Of a stretch of 64,000 bases of DNA, positions 1-13,273 are shown in pieces (the first letter of the stretch is position 1; every line of letters starts with the position of its first letter). The stretch spans positions 3,460,591-3,524,590 of the forward strand of contig VZDJ01000219.1 of the NCBI GenBank assembly GCA_008694505.1, read 5' to 3'. Source of the stretch: Cyanoderma ruficeps. Its lineage: Eukaryota; Chordata; Aves; Passeriformes; Timaliidae. A program made the position numbers and the translations under genes. The notes below the pieces were generated by a model. It was not told where the DNA came from. It saw only the letters and a program-made list of their open reading frames with translations, and did no database searches.

Positions 1-2345
1 CTCATTTCTTTTCAAACAGAAAAAAAGCCCCTGCTTGAGTTCTGGGATGGTTTTCTACCTTGACACTTTGTCTTCCCCCAGGGGAGAACCTGCAAGATAG
101 AGTTGTGAGAGGAGCAGGGAAACCTTGCCACTCAGCAGTTTGAGTGAGACACTGCCTCTTAATCTTCCTCCTCCACCTCTATAAAACACACCAGATGGTT
201 TCCAGGCAAAACCTTCAGCCTGCTCTGAATGCCTGGGCTTCTCCTTGAACTTGCCACTGGTGGGAAGAAGGAAAGGATGGCATGGAGAAAAAGATAATGT
301 GGGTCAGACAACAAGGCTGAAAATAGTTTTTTGTCCTTTTCCTCTGACAAAGGAGTGATCTGACTGTAAAATTCTGAAAAAACAGGTTAGCTCCATAGCT
401 GAGTCAATAAAAGGTGCCTCACCACGTAATTCTGTGTCAGAGGCAAAGTTCTGGAGATACCACTCTGCTCACACCATAAATGAAAGGAGGAACTGGCCTC
501 TCCCCTGTGCAACAAAGGGATGAAAAAAAAAATCTCATCCATGGGTATGCACACAATTTGATCATGGCGACACTGATTTGTGCAAAAGCTTATCTGCTTT
601 CTTGTTTCTTTCATTTCAAAGAAGTTTGCCCTCTTGCCTTTGAGCTCCTTGCTATCAGAGGTACAGGGATCTGGAGGAGAGAGCAGAGTCCTGCCCAGAG
701 GCAAGAGGAGCCAAGGTGTTATCAGAAATGGGCCCTTTTTCAGAATTTTCAGACATTAGAGACCTGTACAGATGTAGGTTCTCATTTTTATTGTTGCAAT
801 GAGAATATTCCTGTATGAGAAGGCTTCTGAGCTTAAAGCTACCCCTTGGTTTCATTAAATGGACCTTCTCTCCTCAGTGAGCACCTCAGAGAAGGTAAAT
901 TTGATATCCACAGTCCTTGATGAAGTGACAGGATTTTCTGTTCTGGAAAGGAGGCGCTCTGTCAATCTGATTTTGGATCACTCCTTTGGTAACTAGGGCA
1001 CCCTAAATATATCTATTCCTGTCCCTTTCCCCCTCATGACCCCTAAAACAGAAACAAGGGACAGATTTCCAGCACAAATCATCACTGAGTGCCCTCACTC
1101 CTTAAAAATCAAGTTCATTTTTGTTTCTCCAGATCAAGAGTCTTTTTTAGGAGATAAATCCTACATCTCAAAGAAACACATCAAAAACAGCATGGAAACA
1201 GGCCAATTTTCCCATGCTTGTACCTTATAAATTATAAAAGTGTGTTTTATATCAGAGTTTCAAATGCAAGAGCAACTCCAAGTCTATATCCCATAGATCT
1301 TATACATCAGGTCGAAATACAAACAACCTGGAGAGCAGGAGGATCTGAGTTTTCTCTTAGATTTGGCATAAACCCCAATAGTGAGTCTTTCTGCAGACAG
1401 CTGGGAAAGGTGAAAGCTACAGAAGAATCAGTTTTGATTTTTTTTTTCTTTTTTAATGACATAAAAAGACAACAAACCTTCAAATTGAGACAGTGTAGCA
1501 ACACTGCCCACGGACAGAAGAACCAAGAGCTGCAGGCAGGCATCCATTGCTGATTTCTTATGCTGTGAACATTTTAAGGGCATCAGAACTGCTGTCTAAC
1601 TGTGAACACAAGTAGCAGGACACAGTGCTCATCTCAAGTGAGAAAAAAATCAGCCTCTAAAAAGTGCTCGAGCAAAATATAGGTTTTCCTCCTTGTAAGT
1701 ATAGATTTTTACTTTGTAAAAAAGCAAGGTCAGAATTGTGGGTGTTGCTTTAGAAGGAAAAGAATCTAATTGGAACATATTTTTCATTGAATTAAGTACA
1801 AGGCAGAGAAGTTCATTTAATTCAATAAATGCAACAATAAAGAGAGCTCCAAGTATCAGATCTTTGTAACAACAGTGTTTAGGTTCACCCTTCACATTAG
1901 CAGCTGGAAGACAAATCAATCACAAACTGAGAAACACTCAAGCAGGGCTGACTCCAGGAAACCCAGGGCAGGAGCACAAACACACGTTACACATTTTGCA
2001 AGGTCAAATTTATGTGAAGTAAATTCCTCGAGTTATGTAAATAAATTATAGTAATGTTGTCTGACAGCTCGTATTAAGTGAGATTAATTCAGCAAGCATA
2101 AAATATGCAGGGGACTTAATGTCCTCACCTACCCCTGTTCATTTATGGCAACCAAACCAAGAGAGCCAAGGAAGCTGCTGCAGCCTGGAAGCCACAGCAG
2201 GGCAGTGATGCTGTTTTTATACTACAACAACACAGACTCTGAACTTCAGGAGGCTGAAAATGACTCCTGTATTTTTGGGATGTGTTTCTCCTTTATACCA
2301 TTCTACACAGACCAATTTGGTCGGTGACAGAAAGGCAAACCTCTT
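1..2345. other. unique AT-rich non-coding DNA, no gene seen
   Basis: No frame here is long, and none shows a convincing pairing of splice sites with an open frame. The open frames at 387-704 and 480-818 overlap on opposite strands, have no recognisable domain and look like chance. A T-rich run lies near 1437-1456. No interspersed repeat was recognised. Confidence 0.5.
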
Positions 2346-2435
2346 TGTCGTGGGGCGAAGCTGGGCATGTCCCAGTTTAGGAACACTGAAATGAATCTCA
2401 GGAGACGGCCGTGTAGAAAACTATCTCTCTCTAAC

Positions 2436-2459
2436 TTTATTTTCACTCCAGTATTTATA
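2436..2459 (-). promoter_or_regulatory. LTR core promoter (TATA) and poly(A) signal
   Basis: On the minus strand TATAAA (2454-2459) is followed closely by AATAAA (2436-2441). This compact TATA to poly(A) spacing occurs in LTRs with a short R region. It is the main evidence for the orientation of the surrounding element. Current activity is unknown. Confidence 0.45.
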
Positions 2460-2580
2460 GATATGTACAGAGGTCAAGGGATTGGCTACACAGGTCGCCA
2501 CCCCTTCAACCTGGATGGTGGACATCACCATCAATCATTTCTTCTCTCACAGGAGAAGTATGTAAACATTCTAAGAATAG

Positions 2581-2740
2581 ATTTACATGAGGCTGCGTGT
2601 GAAAGTTTTACAGAAAGACAAAAGACAGAAAACTCAGGGCAACATCTCACCCTTTTTACATTAATTCATTATTTACATGAGGCTGCATGTGAAAGTTCTA
2701 CAGAAAGACAAAAGACAAAAAACTCAGGGCAACACCTCTT
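2581..2740. repeat. direct repeat, 70-bp copies at 90-bp period
   Basis: Copies at 2581-2650 and 2671-2740 both begin ATTTACATGAGGCTGC and both end in CTCAGGGCAACA, with a few substitutions. They are separated by about 20 bp of T-rich sequence. The repeat lies in the U3 of the minus-strand LTR, where duplicated enhancer blocks are common in retroviruses. Confidence 0.85.
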
Positions 2741-3183
2741 CAATCACATTGGTCAGACCAGAGGGACATCAAGAAGAAGCCCCTCCTAGGAAAAGGAATG
2801 AAAAACAAAGTACAGTTTACAAAACCACTTTTCTTGTTTACAGAAAATTCTCTGGGAAAAGAATTTCAGAAAACCAAAACATGCCAGGCACGATCCAGGT
2901 CTACAGGGCAGGGCTCTGGGATGGCTCTGGGAAAGGTCACTGCTGCAGACAGTGCCTGCCCCAGTGCTGGAGGGAAAGGGACACCCTGAGCTCTGCAGGA
3001 CTGCTGCAAAGGGGACAACCTTGAGAAGTGAATCAAGAGACCTCTCTGCCTCTTAGAGAGCTGTAATCTGACCACGGAGTAGGTTTGTAAGCTGTCCAAT
3101 CTGTGAACAGACAAACCAGAGAGCTTCTAGAAAATTCAGAGGAAAAGAATCTGAGTTTGTAAAATTCAGGATCTCCCTCAAGC

Positions 3184-3209
3184 TTTTTTTTTTTTTTTTT
3201 TTTTTTTTN
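3184..3209. repeat. poly-T homopolymer ending in an assembly N
   Basis: Twenty-five T residues are followed by one N at 3209 and then unique sequence. The true length of the homopolymer is unresolved, so a single-base gap was probably inserted there. Confidence 0.9.
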
Positions 3210-6200
3210 ACAGACAGCAAAAAATCCACGAGGAAGTAGCAGCAGAGGAGCACTCCTCCATAATTAGCACTGGTATCTCCATTCTTTTCTAACACTGAAA
3301 ATCTTCCTGACCCAAGTGAAACTCTTTCCTCTTTAGGGGGAAAATTATACAATTCCATCAAATCCACCAACAAAGATTCACCTTTTGTCCCATTCTCTCC
3401 CTTTGGGTGGACTTGGTATCCAGTTTCTGGAAGGTTCATTCTCTGAATCTGCTTTTACACATAAAAGAATTTATTTCTGTAGTGAAAACAAAGCACCCCA
3501 TAGACACACATACCCACACTGCTACAGAAAAAGGAGAGCAACTCACTGAACTCTGGGATTTTGAATCTCAGTCCTAATCATTTTATCATTAAAAAAAAAA
3601 CCAAAACAAAACAAAAGTACTGAAAAATGGATTTTATTCCACTGATGGTGTACAATGGTGTTCAGTTTATAGACCAATACAAAGAGGAAAATATTTTCAT
3701 TAAAGGAAGAGTAAAAAAACAGTTTGTTTGGAAACCTCAAAGTAATTTTAGCTGTGGATCACAAGACAACTAAAGATGTAGAGACACTGAAAACAGCACT
3801 CTATCCAAAACCATAAGACATTCTTTCCACAATACATTACCATTGCATTAAGACTGACTTTATCCATCTATTCTGTGATCTTTTTGCAGGTGTAACTTGA
3901 CTCTAGCAAGCAAAATAGTTCTGCTCTTGTTAGGTTTAATCTTACTCCTTAATCTTCCTTTCAAATTTCATCTTAAATTTCCTGCTTTCAAGTATCAAGC
4001 CAAATTGATTTGATGCTTAATGCTTGATAAATAAATAATGAGCCTTTGAATTAGCCCATGTGTGATAAGGCAAAGATCCCATTATTTCTCACATTCATAT
4101 AATCAGGCAAAAAAATGCAGGAAAGAGATCTTTAACAAAGCTCCCCACCATGTTTTTTTATTAAATACTCTTAATTTGAGTATTTTATCACATGATTACA
4201 CTAGCTGGGCCATAAGAGCTTATTTTAATGAGAATGGGAAGAGCTCAAACCGTGGGTGTTCTGCATATCTCTTTGACATCTTTACAACCATTTGCCATTT
4301 TGAGTGTGATTAGCTGAATAGCAACTATTAGGAAGGTTGATTAATACTTTTTAAATATGTCAAATCCTGGATAGCACTCAGCTTATTTTTTAGGGGAACA
4401 GACTGAAACAAAGACTTCCATTATCTCCACCCAAGGACACAGCACACTGTAATGTGGGTAACAAAGAAAAGGCCTCACACCCAGCTCACTGCCAGCAGCA
4501 CTGACATTTCTATTTACAGACACCTGGACTCAGATATGATATCCAAGGACTTGGTTAATATCACATCCACATTAGAAGCATGAGTATGATTCCAGTTAAA
4601 GAAATGGTGTAGGCACTGTGGTTTCAATGGATACCTCCAAGACCTTGCTATTGATAGTAGACACCTATTAAAATGCTAATAATCAACATGAAATGCCATT
4701 TAACATCCTATTTTAAAAAAAGTTTTTAAAAATTCCCACATATTGAGCTCACAGAACAAAGAAGTGCATTAAAAGCACTGGTAAGGGTATTAGAAGGCAA
4801 TATTTGATGTATGCCTATCTAGTACATTAATATTGAATCTGGCTGTGATATGAGTTGCACTAGTTTAAAGTACATATTTCTCTTTTTCCTTGAATCAGAG
4901 GAGGCAGTTAAAGGAAAAATAAATATCTAAAGCTTACAAAGTAAAAAAAAATCTTCTTTCAGCACTAAGATATCATAGTGATAAAGGCCATGAAATAACG
5001 GCCAGAATATATAAAATAGTCATTAGATGCAGAGAGATATTTGTAACACACACTGAAATTAGGAACGCCTTGCTCTTACAGAGGTTTACCTGAAGAGCTG
5101 CTCCTGCCAGCACAAAACACCCTCTTTTCTCCATGAGCCCACAGGGATGTAGAACATGCCAAAAATGAGTAGACTTTCCTGGACTGTGTGCCACAATTTT
5201 GGGAAAGAGGTGGGGAGAACTGCACTGCTGGGGATGAAAACAAGTAAACTCCATTTTCTGTCATTAATATTATTCATCCCTAGGGCTAACAATCACCCAA
5301 GTGAAAATACACCTCTAAAAGAACTTTAGGATGCTTCAAGTCTCTGTAGGTGGCAAAAAACCCAAAAAAGGCAGAAGGCTTCAGAGTTCACCAGGAGTTT
5401 CTGAGCTAGTGCAGCCCTTTGCAAACAGGTGAGAGACAATTCTTTGAAGATGTGGGAATTGATGAAGTGACACAAAGCCAGAAAATCATTTCTTGATGTG
5501 TTTTCCATTGGCTATAGCTCATGCCCAGCATGGAAAAAGAGGATGCAAAAATCAGAGAACTGGCATTGCTGATATTTCCATGAGGAAGGTGTCAATCTGA
5601 ATTCCCTGCAGCTCCTCCATGCCTGCAGTTTGCCCAGGTTTGCCTTCACGTTTCAGGAGAAAGGGGCAAAAAGCAAGACTGCAAGGCAGCCTGGAAGAAA
5701 AAGAGAAAGGGAAATGGAATAAGAAACAGATCAGTGCGAAAGGGAAAAGTGTTAAATCAGTAACAGAGATCAGTATGTGCAAGCCAAGTGGGTAAAGAGG
5801 AATAAAAGGAAATGGGAAAATGCAGCAAAACCTATTAATAACTATCTCCAATGTCTTGTATTGCCTGTCTGAAGACTACAGAGCAGGAGGGAAAGGAAAC
5901 ATTCCCAAGGAACTTGCCTATTACTTCTCAGGTAGGGGTGGTGAACTGCCTTTTTTAATATATAACAGACTTCTCCATTCCTGCTCTCACTGCTCTTAAA
6001 AGAAGTTGTATTTATCATGACTGTATGACAATTCTGAAAGAACAAAATTTACATTTTGTGCCCCAAGCACTGAAGGTGGCAGAATATACTGATGCAGGGA
6101 AAGGGGTCAATTTTTAAACACAGAAAATAAATGGAGAGTGTAGGAGAATGGGGAGAAGGTTACATTTACTTTTGAAAAACTAACGAGACAGATAGCTCCT

Positions 6201-9200
6201 TTTCCAAGATGACCTTGCAACTCCCACCCTTGAGGGTCCAGCATTTGCAGATGGGAGCATCAGGCATTGCTTTCCTTGGCCTGTGCTGGTAGAGGGGTGA
6301 TTTGTGAAAACATCAGAGCAGCCACAGGACCATGAAATCTTCCCACGAGTCAGTCATTCCCCATTAGCATCACAGCACTTCAGCTTTTACATTCTCATCC
6401 CAAAAACTTTCTCCAGCAAGCTACCCCATGTACCAGCCCCTGCAATCAGGTAAGATTTCCTACAGCAAAGCAGGTACTAAACAAAGAATCCTCCCTTGAT
6501 TTGTGTGCACAGGAAAACTATATTTTTTCAATGACTCTTTGTTCGTCATGAGCGGAATAAAATGGCCAAAACATTTAGTCTCCATGACAGAGCAGTGAGC
6601 ATGCTTGTCATTTCACAGCAGGATGCTGAGCTGCAGGTGGAATGACTGCCAGGGCTCCGAGGCTGCATTGTCCCACCCCTGTTTGCATGTTTAAAGCCAT
6701 GGAGCAGAGAAAACACCACCCTAACAATTCACAGCTACACAGTCGTTTACCTTCCGGCAGTGAAACGAGGCCTTTTCCTCAAAGCTGAGTGTGTGGTGAA
6801 ACTGAGGACACGACTCAAAAATGTCCCCCCCCAAAAAATGTAATGATATTCAAACATGAATACAGTTCTAAATTTGTGGGAAATTGATACATCCTTACTG
6901 TATCACCTGGCATCCAGCACTAGAGATAAGAAAGAAGACACTTCAGAAGTGGGCTGGAGCTATGGGCAGCAACCGATTGCTTCCATTAAAATGTTCTTTA
7001 ATTTCAACAGGGAATAACTGGTCCTTAGTAAGATTTTGAGTCAGAAAATACACAGGAGTGGCCAACAGCCACGTTCATACCCACAGTACTCAGCTAGTTA
7101 TTATGACAAGCAGCAAAGTAGTTATAAAACAGTCTTGTCTCATTTCCTCCAAAATATAATCCTACTACCATTAGCATTTACTGTGTCCTGAGAGTGCTTC
7201 ATCTGAACCACTCTGCAAAGAAATGGAGAGGACAAGCAGCATGTACCCACAGGAAAAGATAAATCCAATATCACAATCGTTTAATGAGGACTACAAATCC
7301 TACTAAGTGTTTTTTTCACTTATAAGCCCTAGATAAAGGGCAGGACAAGCTGTGGTTTCCCTCCAGAATGCTCCAGACAAAAGCAATGCCAATTCTGGCC
7401 TCATGACAATATGTTAATACAAGAGTATCTGCAATAAAGCCTTTGCAAAGAACACCACACAGTATATGTTTTAGTGACTGTGCCACAAAACTGGTGTGCT
7501 TTAGCAGCATAATTCCCCATCATTATAGTCATGCTTCAGTGAGGTGCAGTCATTTTCCAAAGATAACACTCTTAACAGTATTATTCCATTTCTTTTATGC
7601 CGTGTAATAAACAGGAGTTTCAGTTACTTCATTTGGCAGATGCTGGAGCAGAACCAAGCCTGTTGTTCCTTGCCACTGAAGCTGTTATACTGCTTTACAA
7701 AACATTGTCATGTGCTGTTTTCTCCTTACCAGATCAGCCAATGGGACACTTCCAAGTCAATTTTTACATTATCTGGTCACAATAAAATACATTAAAGATA
7801 GAAGAAACAGATTAGAACAAACCATAAATTAACTCCCACACTCCTTTTGCGTAATTTCTTGGATTTGAGACCCTGCAAAAACAAACCAATCAGAGCTGTC
7901 ATTACAGGAGGCAGAAGAATCATGTTCTGCTCAAATCCAAAGACCTTCTCCAGGTTTTCTCACTAAGGAAACAACTTGCAGCATCATCTTCCCTCAGGAA
8001 CTATTACAACATCCACAAATATCAACAGGCACCAGGAGAAACAGAAACTGCTACTGAGATAAGTCAGTGACAGAAACAGAAGCATAGCCTGGGCTGCACC
8101 CAGCTGGCAGCACATGCAAGCTTAGCTTCACAATCTGCAACTTCATTCTGCAAATAAAAATGAAGAATAAAATGATGACTCATTTTCCCTCCAGGTTACC
8201 TTTGCTTTGGTGTCCTTCATGTCCCACCCAGCCTGCTCCCTAGCAGGCAGCCTTCAGCAGGAGCACAGAACACAGCCTCATCCTCATGATTCCTTACCCA
8301 TTCAAGGTTCAAAGCCCTGCATTTACTGTTCGGCTCCACTGTGCTTCTGTATCTCAGAGAGCCTTCTCAACAACACATATAAAGAAGAGTTAACTATTAC
8401 ACATAATTTCAAAATGAATTTCTAGTCTCCAGGACAGGACTGGATGAAGAACAAGAAGAGAGTTCTGTTCACATGCCAGCTGTCTTGAGCAAAACAATTG
8501 TATTCATCGTTCCCCTTTCAAAAGGTAAAAACCCCCACTACCCTCTCTCAGAGCTGCTCATAGCTTTGCTTTCCTCTTTATCAGCTGCAAAGACTAGCAG
8601 CCAAACACATCTATACTACTCATGTTGCAGAGCTGCTGCTTCCCCTTGTTGGCTGACAGAGTGGAACTGTGGATGGAGGCTTTCCTGCTTCTGCTCTGCC
8701 TTTGACTTCCATCTCCCCAGCAGCCACACCAGCCCTTGCCAAATCATTTAGGTTCCAGGAGCAGGGACCCAAAATCGAGGGTTACAGCTGTAAATTTAAG
8801 AGTTAAGCAAAATGGTTTATTTTACCTGCCAGTGAATGAAATAATAAGAACATTTATCTGCATTTATCTGCAATTTCCCCACTGCCAGAATCTGCCAAGA
8901 GGAACCAACTTGTATGAATATTGTCTTTATTTAGATTGACTTGATAATTCTTCTTGTGCCTATAACCCATGTCTATCTATGTACCTCCAGTTCCAGAGAA
9001 ATAACTTTCTCTCTGCATTGGAGCACTGTACAGGGAACTGGAGGAATAACAGCTAGGAGCTGTAACCACACATTAGTTTGCATTATCACACAGACACGCT
9101 GAACTAGTGAACCATGGACACTCACCCTCTCAACCCTCTTCAAACACTGCAAGAGCTGATAACAGACTTGCCATCCAAACTGAGAGACAGCAAAAGTTTA

Positions 9201-9413
9201 TTTTTCCCCTTCCCAATGCAATAGTGTGGACTCTGTTGCACTTTGCAGGGTAGTGCAGTGTCACACCCCGAGGACACGATGAGGGGCAGGGTGATGGCCC
9301 TGGAGAGGGGCAGCTGGATTTGCTGGTAATCCATATTCTGTGAGCCCTCCGAGTGGATGTCTACTTAACTTCCACACTCTCTCCATCAATTAGTATCACA
9401 TTGACAAAGCCAT

Positions 9414-9451
9414 ACATATGCATATGTGTATTTTCTTTTTACATATGCATA
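9414..9451. repeat. perfect 14-bp palindrome plus half-copy
   Basis: ACATATGCATATGT at 9414-9427 is a perfect palindrome. ACATATGCATA recurs at 9441-9451 after a T-rich spacer. It could be a cruciform-prone or POU/E-box-like site, or simply AT-rich chance. No function is claimed. Confidence 0.5.
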
Positions 9452-12400
9452 CCTGTCTGAACTATCTGCTCAGCAATCAATCCTCCTTTAATCAGTTCCC
9501 CATTAAATACAAACTCCTATATCTTCACACTCTGCTTTACCTCATCATGACTATGAAAATCCTTTTATAATGACTAAATTGGCCTTTTAGCAGAACAGTT
9601 CATCTGATGGAAGAGGGAAGGGGACACGAGGAAGACACCAACTGTGCAAGTGAGAGTTAGGAAACAGGAAAAGTCTTTCCATCCTTTAAAAAGGTTGTTA
9701 ATTAAAGTAGTACGTCATCCTCAGCACTTGAGAATTCTGAGAAAAATCTTATTACATGAAAAATGCTTGACAAATCTGGTATCTCAGGTTTACCACTTAA
9801 AGGTTTCAGAAATCCCCATCCTTAGAGAAAAGCTGAAGCATTTTACCCTGTTTTTCCCCCTCCTGAGACAGGGAATGATAACATGTCTTATGGGGTCATG
9901 CAAAGATACCCTTTGATTAAGAAATGATTTCTTAAAATCATTTCAGTAGATTTCTCACTACAAAATGTTCCAGTAGAGCAAGAGCGTGGGGGAAAATACC
10001 ATTTCCACAGGAATGAGAAACACATTACTGAATCTGCTCAAACTGGCACAAAGAAGATGGAAAAGGACAAAATTTGGGGTGAAGGGTTTTTTTTCCCCTT
10101 GAATACACAATCCCCATATTTCCTGAAATACCACAGACTTGTTGCAACAGGCTTACAAAATTATGTCCAAATTTTTGTCCATCTTGAAATAAAAAGCCCT
10201 GATTGACAGCAAAAATAGGTCTTTCCTAGCAATCAACATGCTTTGTTTTTCAGCCTTTCTGCATTTTGTGGACAACAGCCCAGATTTTGGCAGATTATTT
10301 CATTAGGGGAAGCTTGCAGTTTAACTAAACGTGGCTTTTTCAACAGAAAATTGGTATCAATCATTTCACATATTTTAAGCTGACTTGATGATTCATCTCC
10401 AGGCAATCTGTATGAAAATCTAGAGTCACGGCTGAGCAGACAAAATTAAAGGTGGCCAGCACTTCATTTTTATCACTGACACTATTGTATCTTTACACAC
10501 ATACAGAAAAAAAGCAACTACCCAAAACATCCCCAAACCAAGTCTGTTTCTTTACTCATTTCTCCTCCATCTTCCTTCATAACACTTAATTCCTAGGATA
10601 TCCACTGCAATCCACCTATCTGCAGAAAGGTAGGAAGAACCCAAGCCACAGACAACTACCGTGACTCAGCTGCTGCTTTATGAAATTTGATGTTTTCTAT
10701 TCACAGTAAACTCTGCATAAACGCTTTTGTGGCCGTGTTTCAGCTGAATTTTACTCCCAGCACCCATCTTAGATATAGTGGGTCTGTACAAAACGGCCTA
10801 TTATTGTCAGCAGTGGAGGATAAAGAAGAGGAGGAAAAGAGCTTTAATAAAGAAATTATAAATTGTTCATTACTCAATTATCAAGCTAGGCTTGCCAAAG
10901 AAACCATATTTGTTCAGTGTTTGAGTGTTGGCAACATTTCAGGCCTCAATAAACCTTACAAGAACAATTTTAGTTCTCTAAACTCCAGTGAACTCAATGG
11001 AGCAGAGTTCCCAAAATAGTTGTGAAGAGACCTTGGCCTCTATTCCACCTTCAGTAAATACATATCTAATCCTACTGCCTTAATTATCCATTAACTGGAT
11101 CTACATTTAGACAGTTTTCTACAACACACACCCTAGGTAAATAAATAAATCTCCTGTTCTAGATGCCACTCAGAACTTGGAAAAGGGTCCTGTATCTCCT
11201 CAGGCCTGGGGAGCAAACAAGAGGAGCAAACACTTCCTAACCCAACCTGGCAACCTGGGCTTTAAGAAATAGGTGACTTAAATCAACTTAAGTGCTATTT
11301 CATGCCCCACGCCCGATCACAATCCTCTCATTTGCCCACAAAGTGAGACAACATGGTGACTCCATTTGAAAGATGAGGTTTAATTTTCTCTCTGAGAATT
11401 TTTGTTCTTCCCTAAAAGAAACAATGGGTTCTCCCCACCCTACCATCTGCAATTTTCTTTTCCGTCACTGTTTTACTTAGCCAAGGCATTGCTGGGTCAG
11501 ACAGTCACTTTAAAACTAGAAGAAACCAGGTGCTTTTTACATAAACATAATTAAGCAATTTAATGAAAATCTGTTGAGTCCACCTCTCTCTGAGAATATG
11601 CAGGGCTCAGCTTGGTTTATTTCTGCTTGTTTTTTAATGCATGCTGCACTTAAATGTAACTTTGCTGTCACCAACAGGTTGTCATGAGAATTAAATATTT
11701 TTCCTTTTTTTTTAAATTTTATACCTCAGGATAAAAATAAAAATGTGACCCACCCAGATTTACTCTTAGTGAGTATTGTTTTCATTTGTAGTATTCCTTT
11801 TAACTTTGATTTAATTAACGATGATTAGTAATCTATAACTAAGAGGAATAAATGTGGTATGGGAAGGCAGATTAAAGTTGCTGCTGTTCAAAACAGTGCA
11901 GACAAAGAGAGAACGTAATTAAATTATCTATCTGATTTTTCAAATTGTAACAGAGAGATGCATCACACAGCATGTCACTTCTGGTTTCTCAGAGAGCTTA
12001 TTCTTCTTTTATTATGAACAGAATCGTCTGTATCCACTGCATGAGACAATTGATTGGTTTCAGTATAACTGGATGTTTTGCCAGCCTTCACTGTGCTCCC
12101 ACTCGATATGTCATGTAAAATAATGTGCTGAAAACTGGCTGACCTACCTGTCTGCTTGGTGTTTATAAGGAGTTTGTCTCCATGGTATTTCAGTTCTTTA
12201 TCAGAAAACAAAACAGGAGATACAGGAAGCCAAGGAAACCTTGAAAGGAAACTCATAACAGTGATAAATAAGATCTGATGGCCCAGACACAATCCTGAGA
12301 GGCTAATGACATGTCAGCACTCTCACCCTGTTTCCTGAGCAGCCCTGGGAACGCCACAATTCTCCTTCTGCTTCCACCTTGCTCAGGGCACTTATCCTGC

Positions 12401-12782
12401 TCTCCCCTCATCATAAGCACATCACGTGGAGGCTGAGCTGCCAAGCACGGGGGGAGAACAGAGCCAGGGTGGGACCAGGCATTGCCACCTCCATCAGAGC
12501 TCCACCCTCGCCAGCCTGCTTCCTCCAGGGTCACATACTGGTTTCCACTGGGATAGAATTAATTTTCTTTTAGTAGCAGGTACAGTGCTGTGCTTTGAAT
12601 TTAGTGTTAAAATGTGTTGAAAACACAGAAATGTTTTGTTCTTTGCTAAGCAGTGCTCACACTCAGGGATTTTTCAGGTTTCCATGCCCTGTCAGCACAG
12701 GTGCACAAGGGAGCAGAGCCAGGACAGCTGACCTGAAGATAAGGCAAGAGGAATATTCCACACCATAGAATGTCATGTCCTG

Positions 12783-12790
12783 TTTATAAA
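12783..12790 (+). promoter_or_regulatory. LTR TATA box
   Basis: TTTATAAA sits at the position where this LTR family normally carries its TATA element, just before the conserved ACTGGGGG. It supports the plus orientation of the LTR. Confidence 0.4.
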
Positions 12791-13006
12791 CTGGGGGAGT
12801 TGGCTGGCAATCAGTGAACACTGCTCAGAGATGGGCTGGACATCCATCAATGGGTGCTGAGCAATTCCACTGTGCATCACCTGCTTCTCTTGGGTTTTAT
12901 TCCTCATACCTTCTCTCCTTCTCTCTTTCTCTTTGTCTTTTTTCTTTTTTTTTTAAATTGGCTCAAAAAACTGCAAGTATCTCAACCCATCTTTTCTTTT
13001 TGGATT

Positions 13007-13206
13007 CTTATTCTTTGCTGTCCAAGGTTTATCAGTTACAAGGTCCCAAGGTCCAGGCTTATGGACAAGAAAGAAAAGCAAGTATGAACTAAAGGGTACT
13101 GTTGATACTTTATTTCACAGAATCTCACTAACAATGAGCGGTATCAAAATAGTCCAGAAATTACAAATTCACACAGGCTTACAGTGACTACCAGAAAGCA
13201 ACACAG
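13007..13206. repeat. 200-bp unit, copy 1 (inserted in an LTR)
   Basis: This 200-bp segment matches 17423-17622 with only three substitutions and no gaps. Similarity stops abruptly at both ends. It interrupts the LTR at 12534-13273. TGGA at 13001-13004 and again at 13207-13210 could be a short target duplication. On the minus strand an AATAAA lies at 13109-13114, so it could derive from a transcript end, but there is no poly(A) tail. I do not recognise the family. An uncharacterised non-autonomous repeat or a retrocopied fragment are both possible. Confidence 0.8.
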
Positions 13207-13273
13207 TGGAGGGAAGGAGAGGACTGAGTGAGTGGCTACATAGTGTTTAGCCACCAGCTGGGATTAAACTACA

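Larger units (their letters stand above)
2346..3040 (-). mobile_element. solo retroviral LTR, minus strand (distal boundary uncertain)
   Basis: Read on the minus strand, the element has the order expected of an LTR. A U3-like region contains a long direct repeat (2581-2650 and 2671-2740), followed by a TATA box (TATAAA at 2454-2459), a polyadenylation signal (AATAAA at 2436-2441), and a U5-like tail ending CCCCACGACA at 2346. That terminus resembles those of many avian ERVs. The U3 start is not clear: it lies somewhere between about 2770 and 3040. The hexamer CCTCTT directly abuts the sharp end (2340-2345) and recurs at 3049-3054, but the sequence just inside that second copy does not give the usual TG/CA terminus, so the target duplication is unproven. 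No gag, pol or env was seen nearby, so this is a solo LTR. The 140-codon frame at 2367-2789 (+) lies inside it and is not a gene. Confidence 0.6.
3041..12533. other. long unique non-coding stretch
   Basis: This stretch has no recognised gene and no younger CR1. It contains a 25-base T run ending in a single N (3184-3209), an A/C-rich patch (about 3590-3618), a perfect 14-bp palindrome (9414-9427) followed by a half-copy (9441-9451), and many short AT-rich runs. Open frames up to about 128 codons occur. The longest (3053-3439, minus) runs through the poly-T/N tract and is not credible. Sequence character fits intron or intergenic DNA. Confidence 0.5.
12534..13273 (+). mobile_element. solo ERV LTR, plus strand, interrupted by a 200-bp insert
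   Basis: The left end carries the characteristic start of a very common bird LTR (CTGGTTTCCACTGGGATAG, then TTAATTTTCTTTTAGTAGC). It continues through the conserved middle (AGCCAGGACAGCTGACC, GGAATATTCCACACCAT), a TATA box (TTTATAAA at 12783-12790) and a pyrimidine-rich U5-like segment. The LTR text breaks near 13006 and resumes at 13207 with GAGTGAGTGGCTACATAGTG and the terminal GGGATTAAACTACAA. The same LTR type, uninterrupted, is at 39624-40071. No coding interior is present. The insert between the two parts (13007-13206) is not LTR sequence. Confidence 0.75.

Noticed and set aside
2367..2789. 140-codon plus-strand frame
   Set aside because: It is antisense to the U3 and R of a minus-strand LTR and contains the same peptide twice because of the 90-bp-period repeat.
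3053..3439. 128-codon minus-strand frame
   Set aside because: It reads through a poly-T tract and an N as a lysine run. It is not credible coding sequence.
6419..6451. 33-nt possible microexon between CTCCAG and GTAAGA
   Set aside because: The splice-like words are present, but a 33-nt open interval carries no statistical weight and no partner exon is visible.
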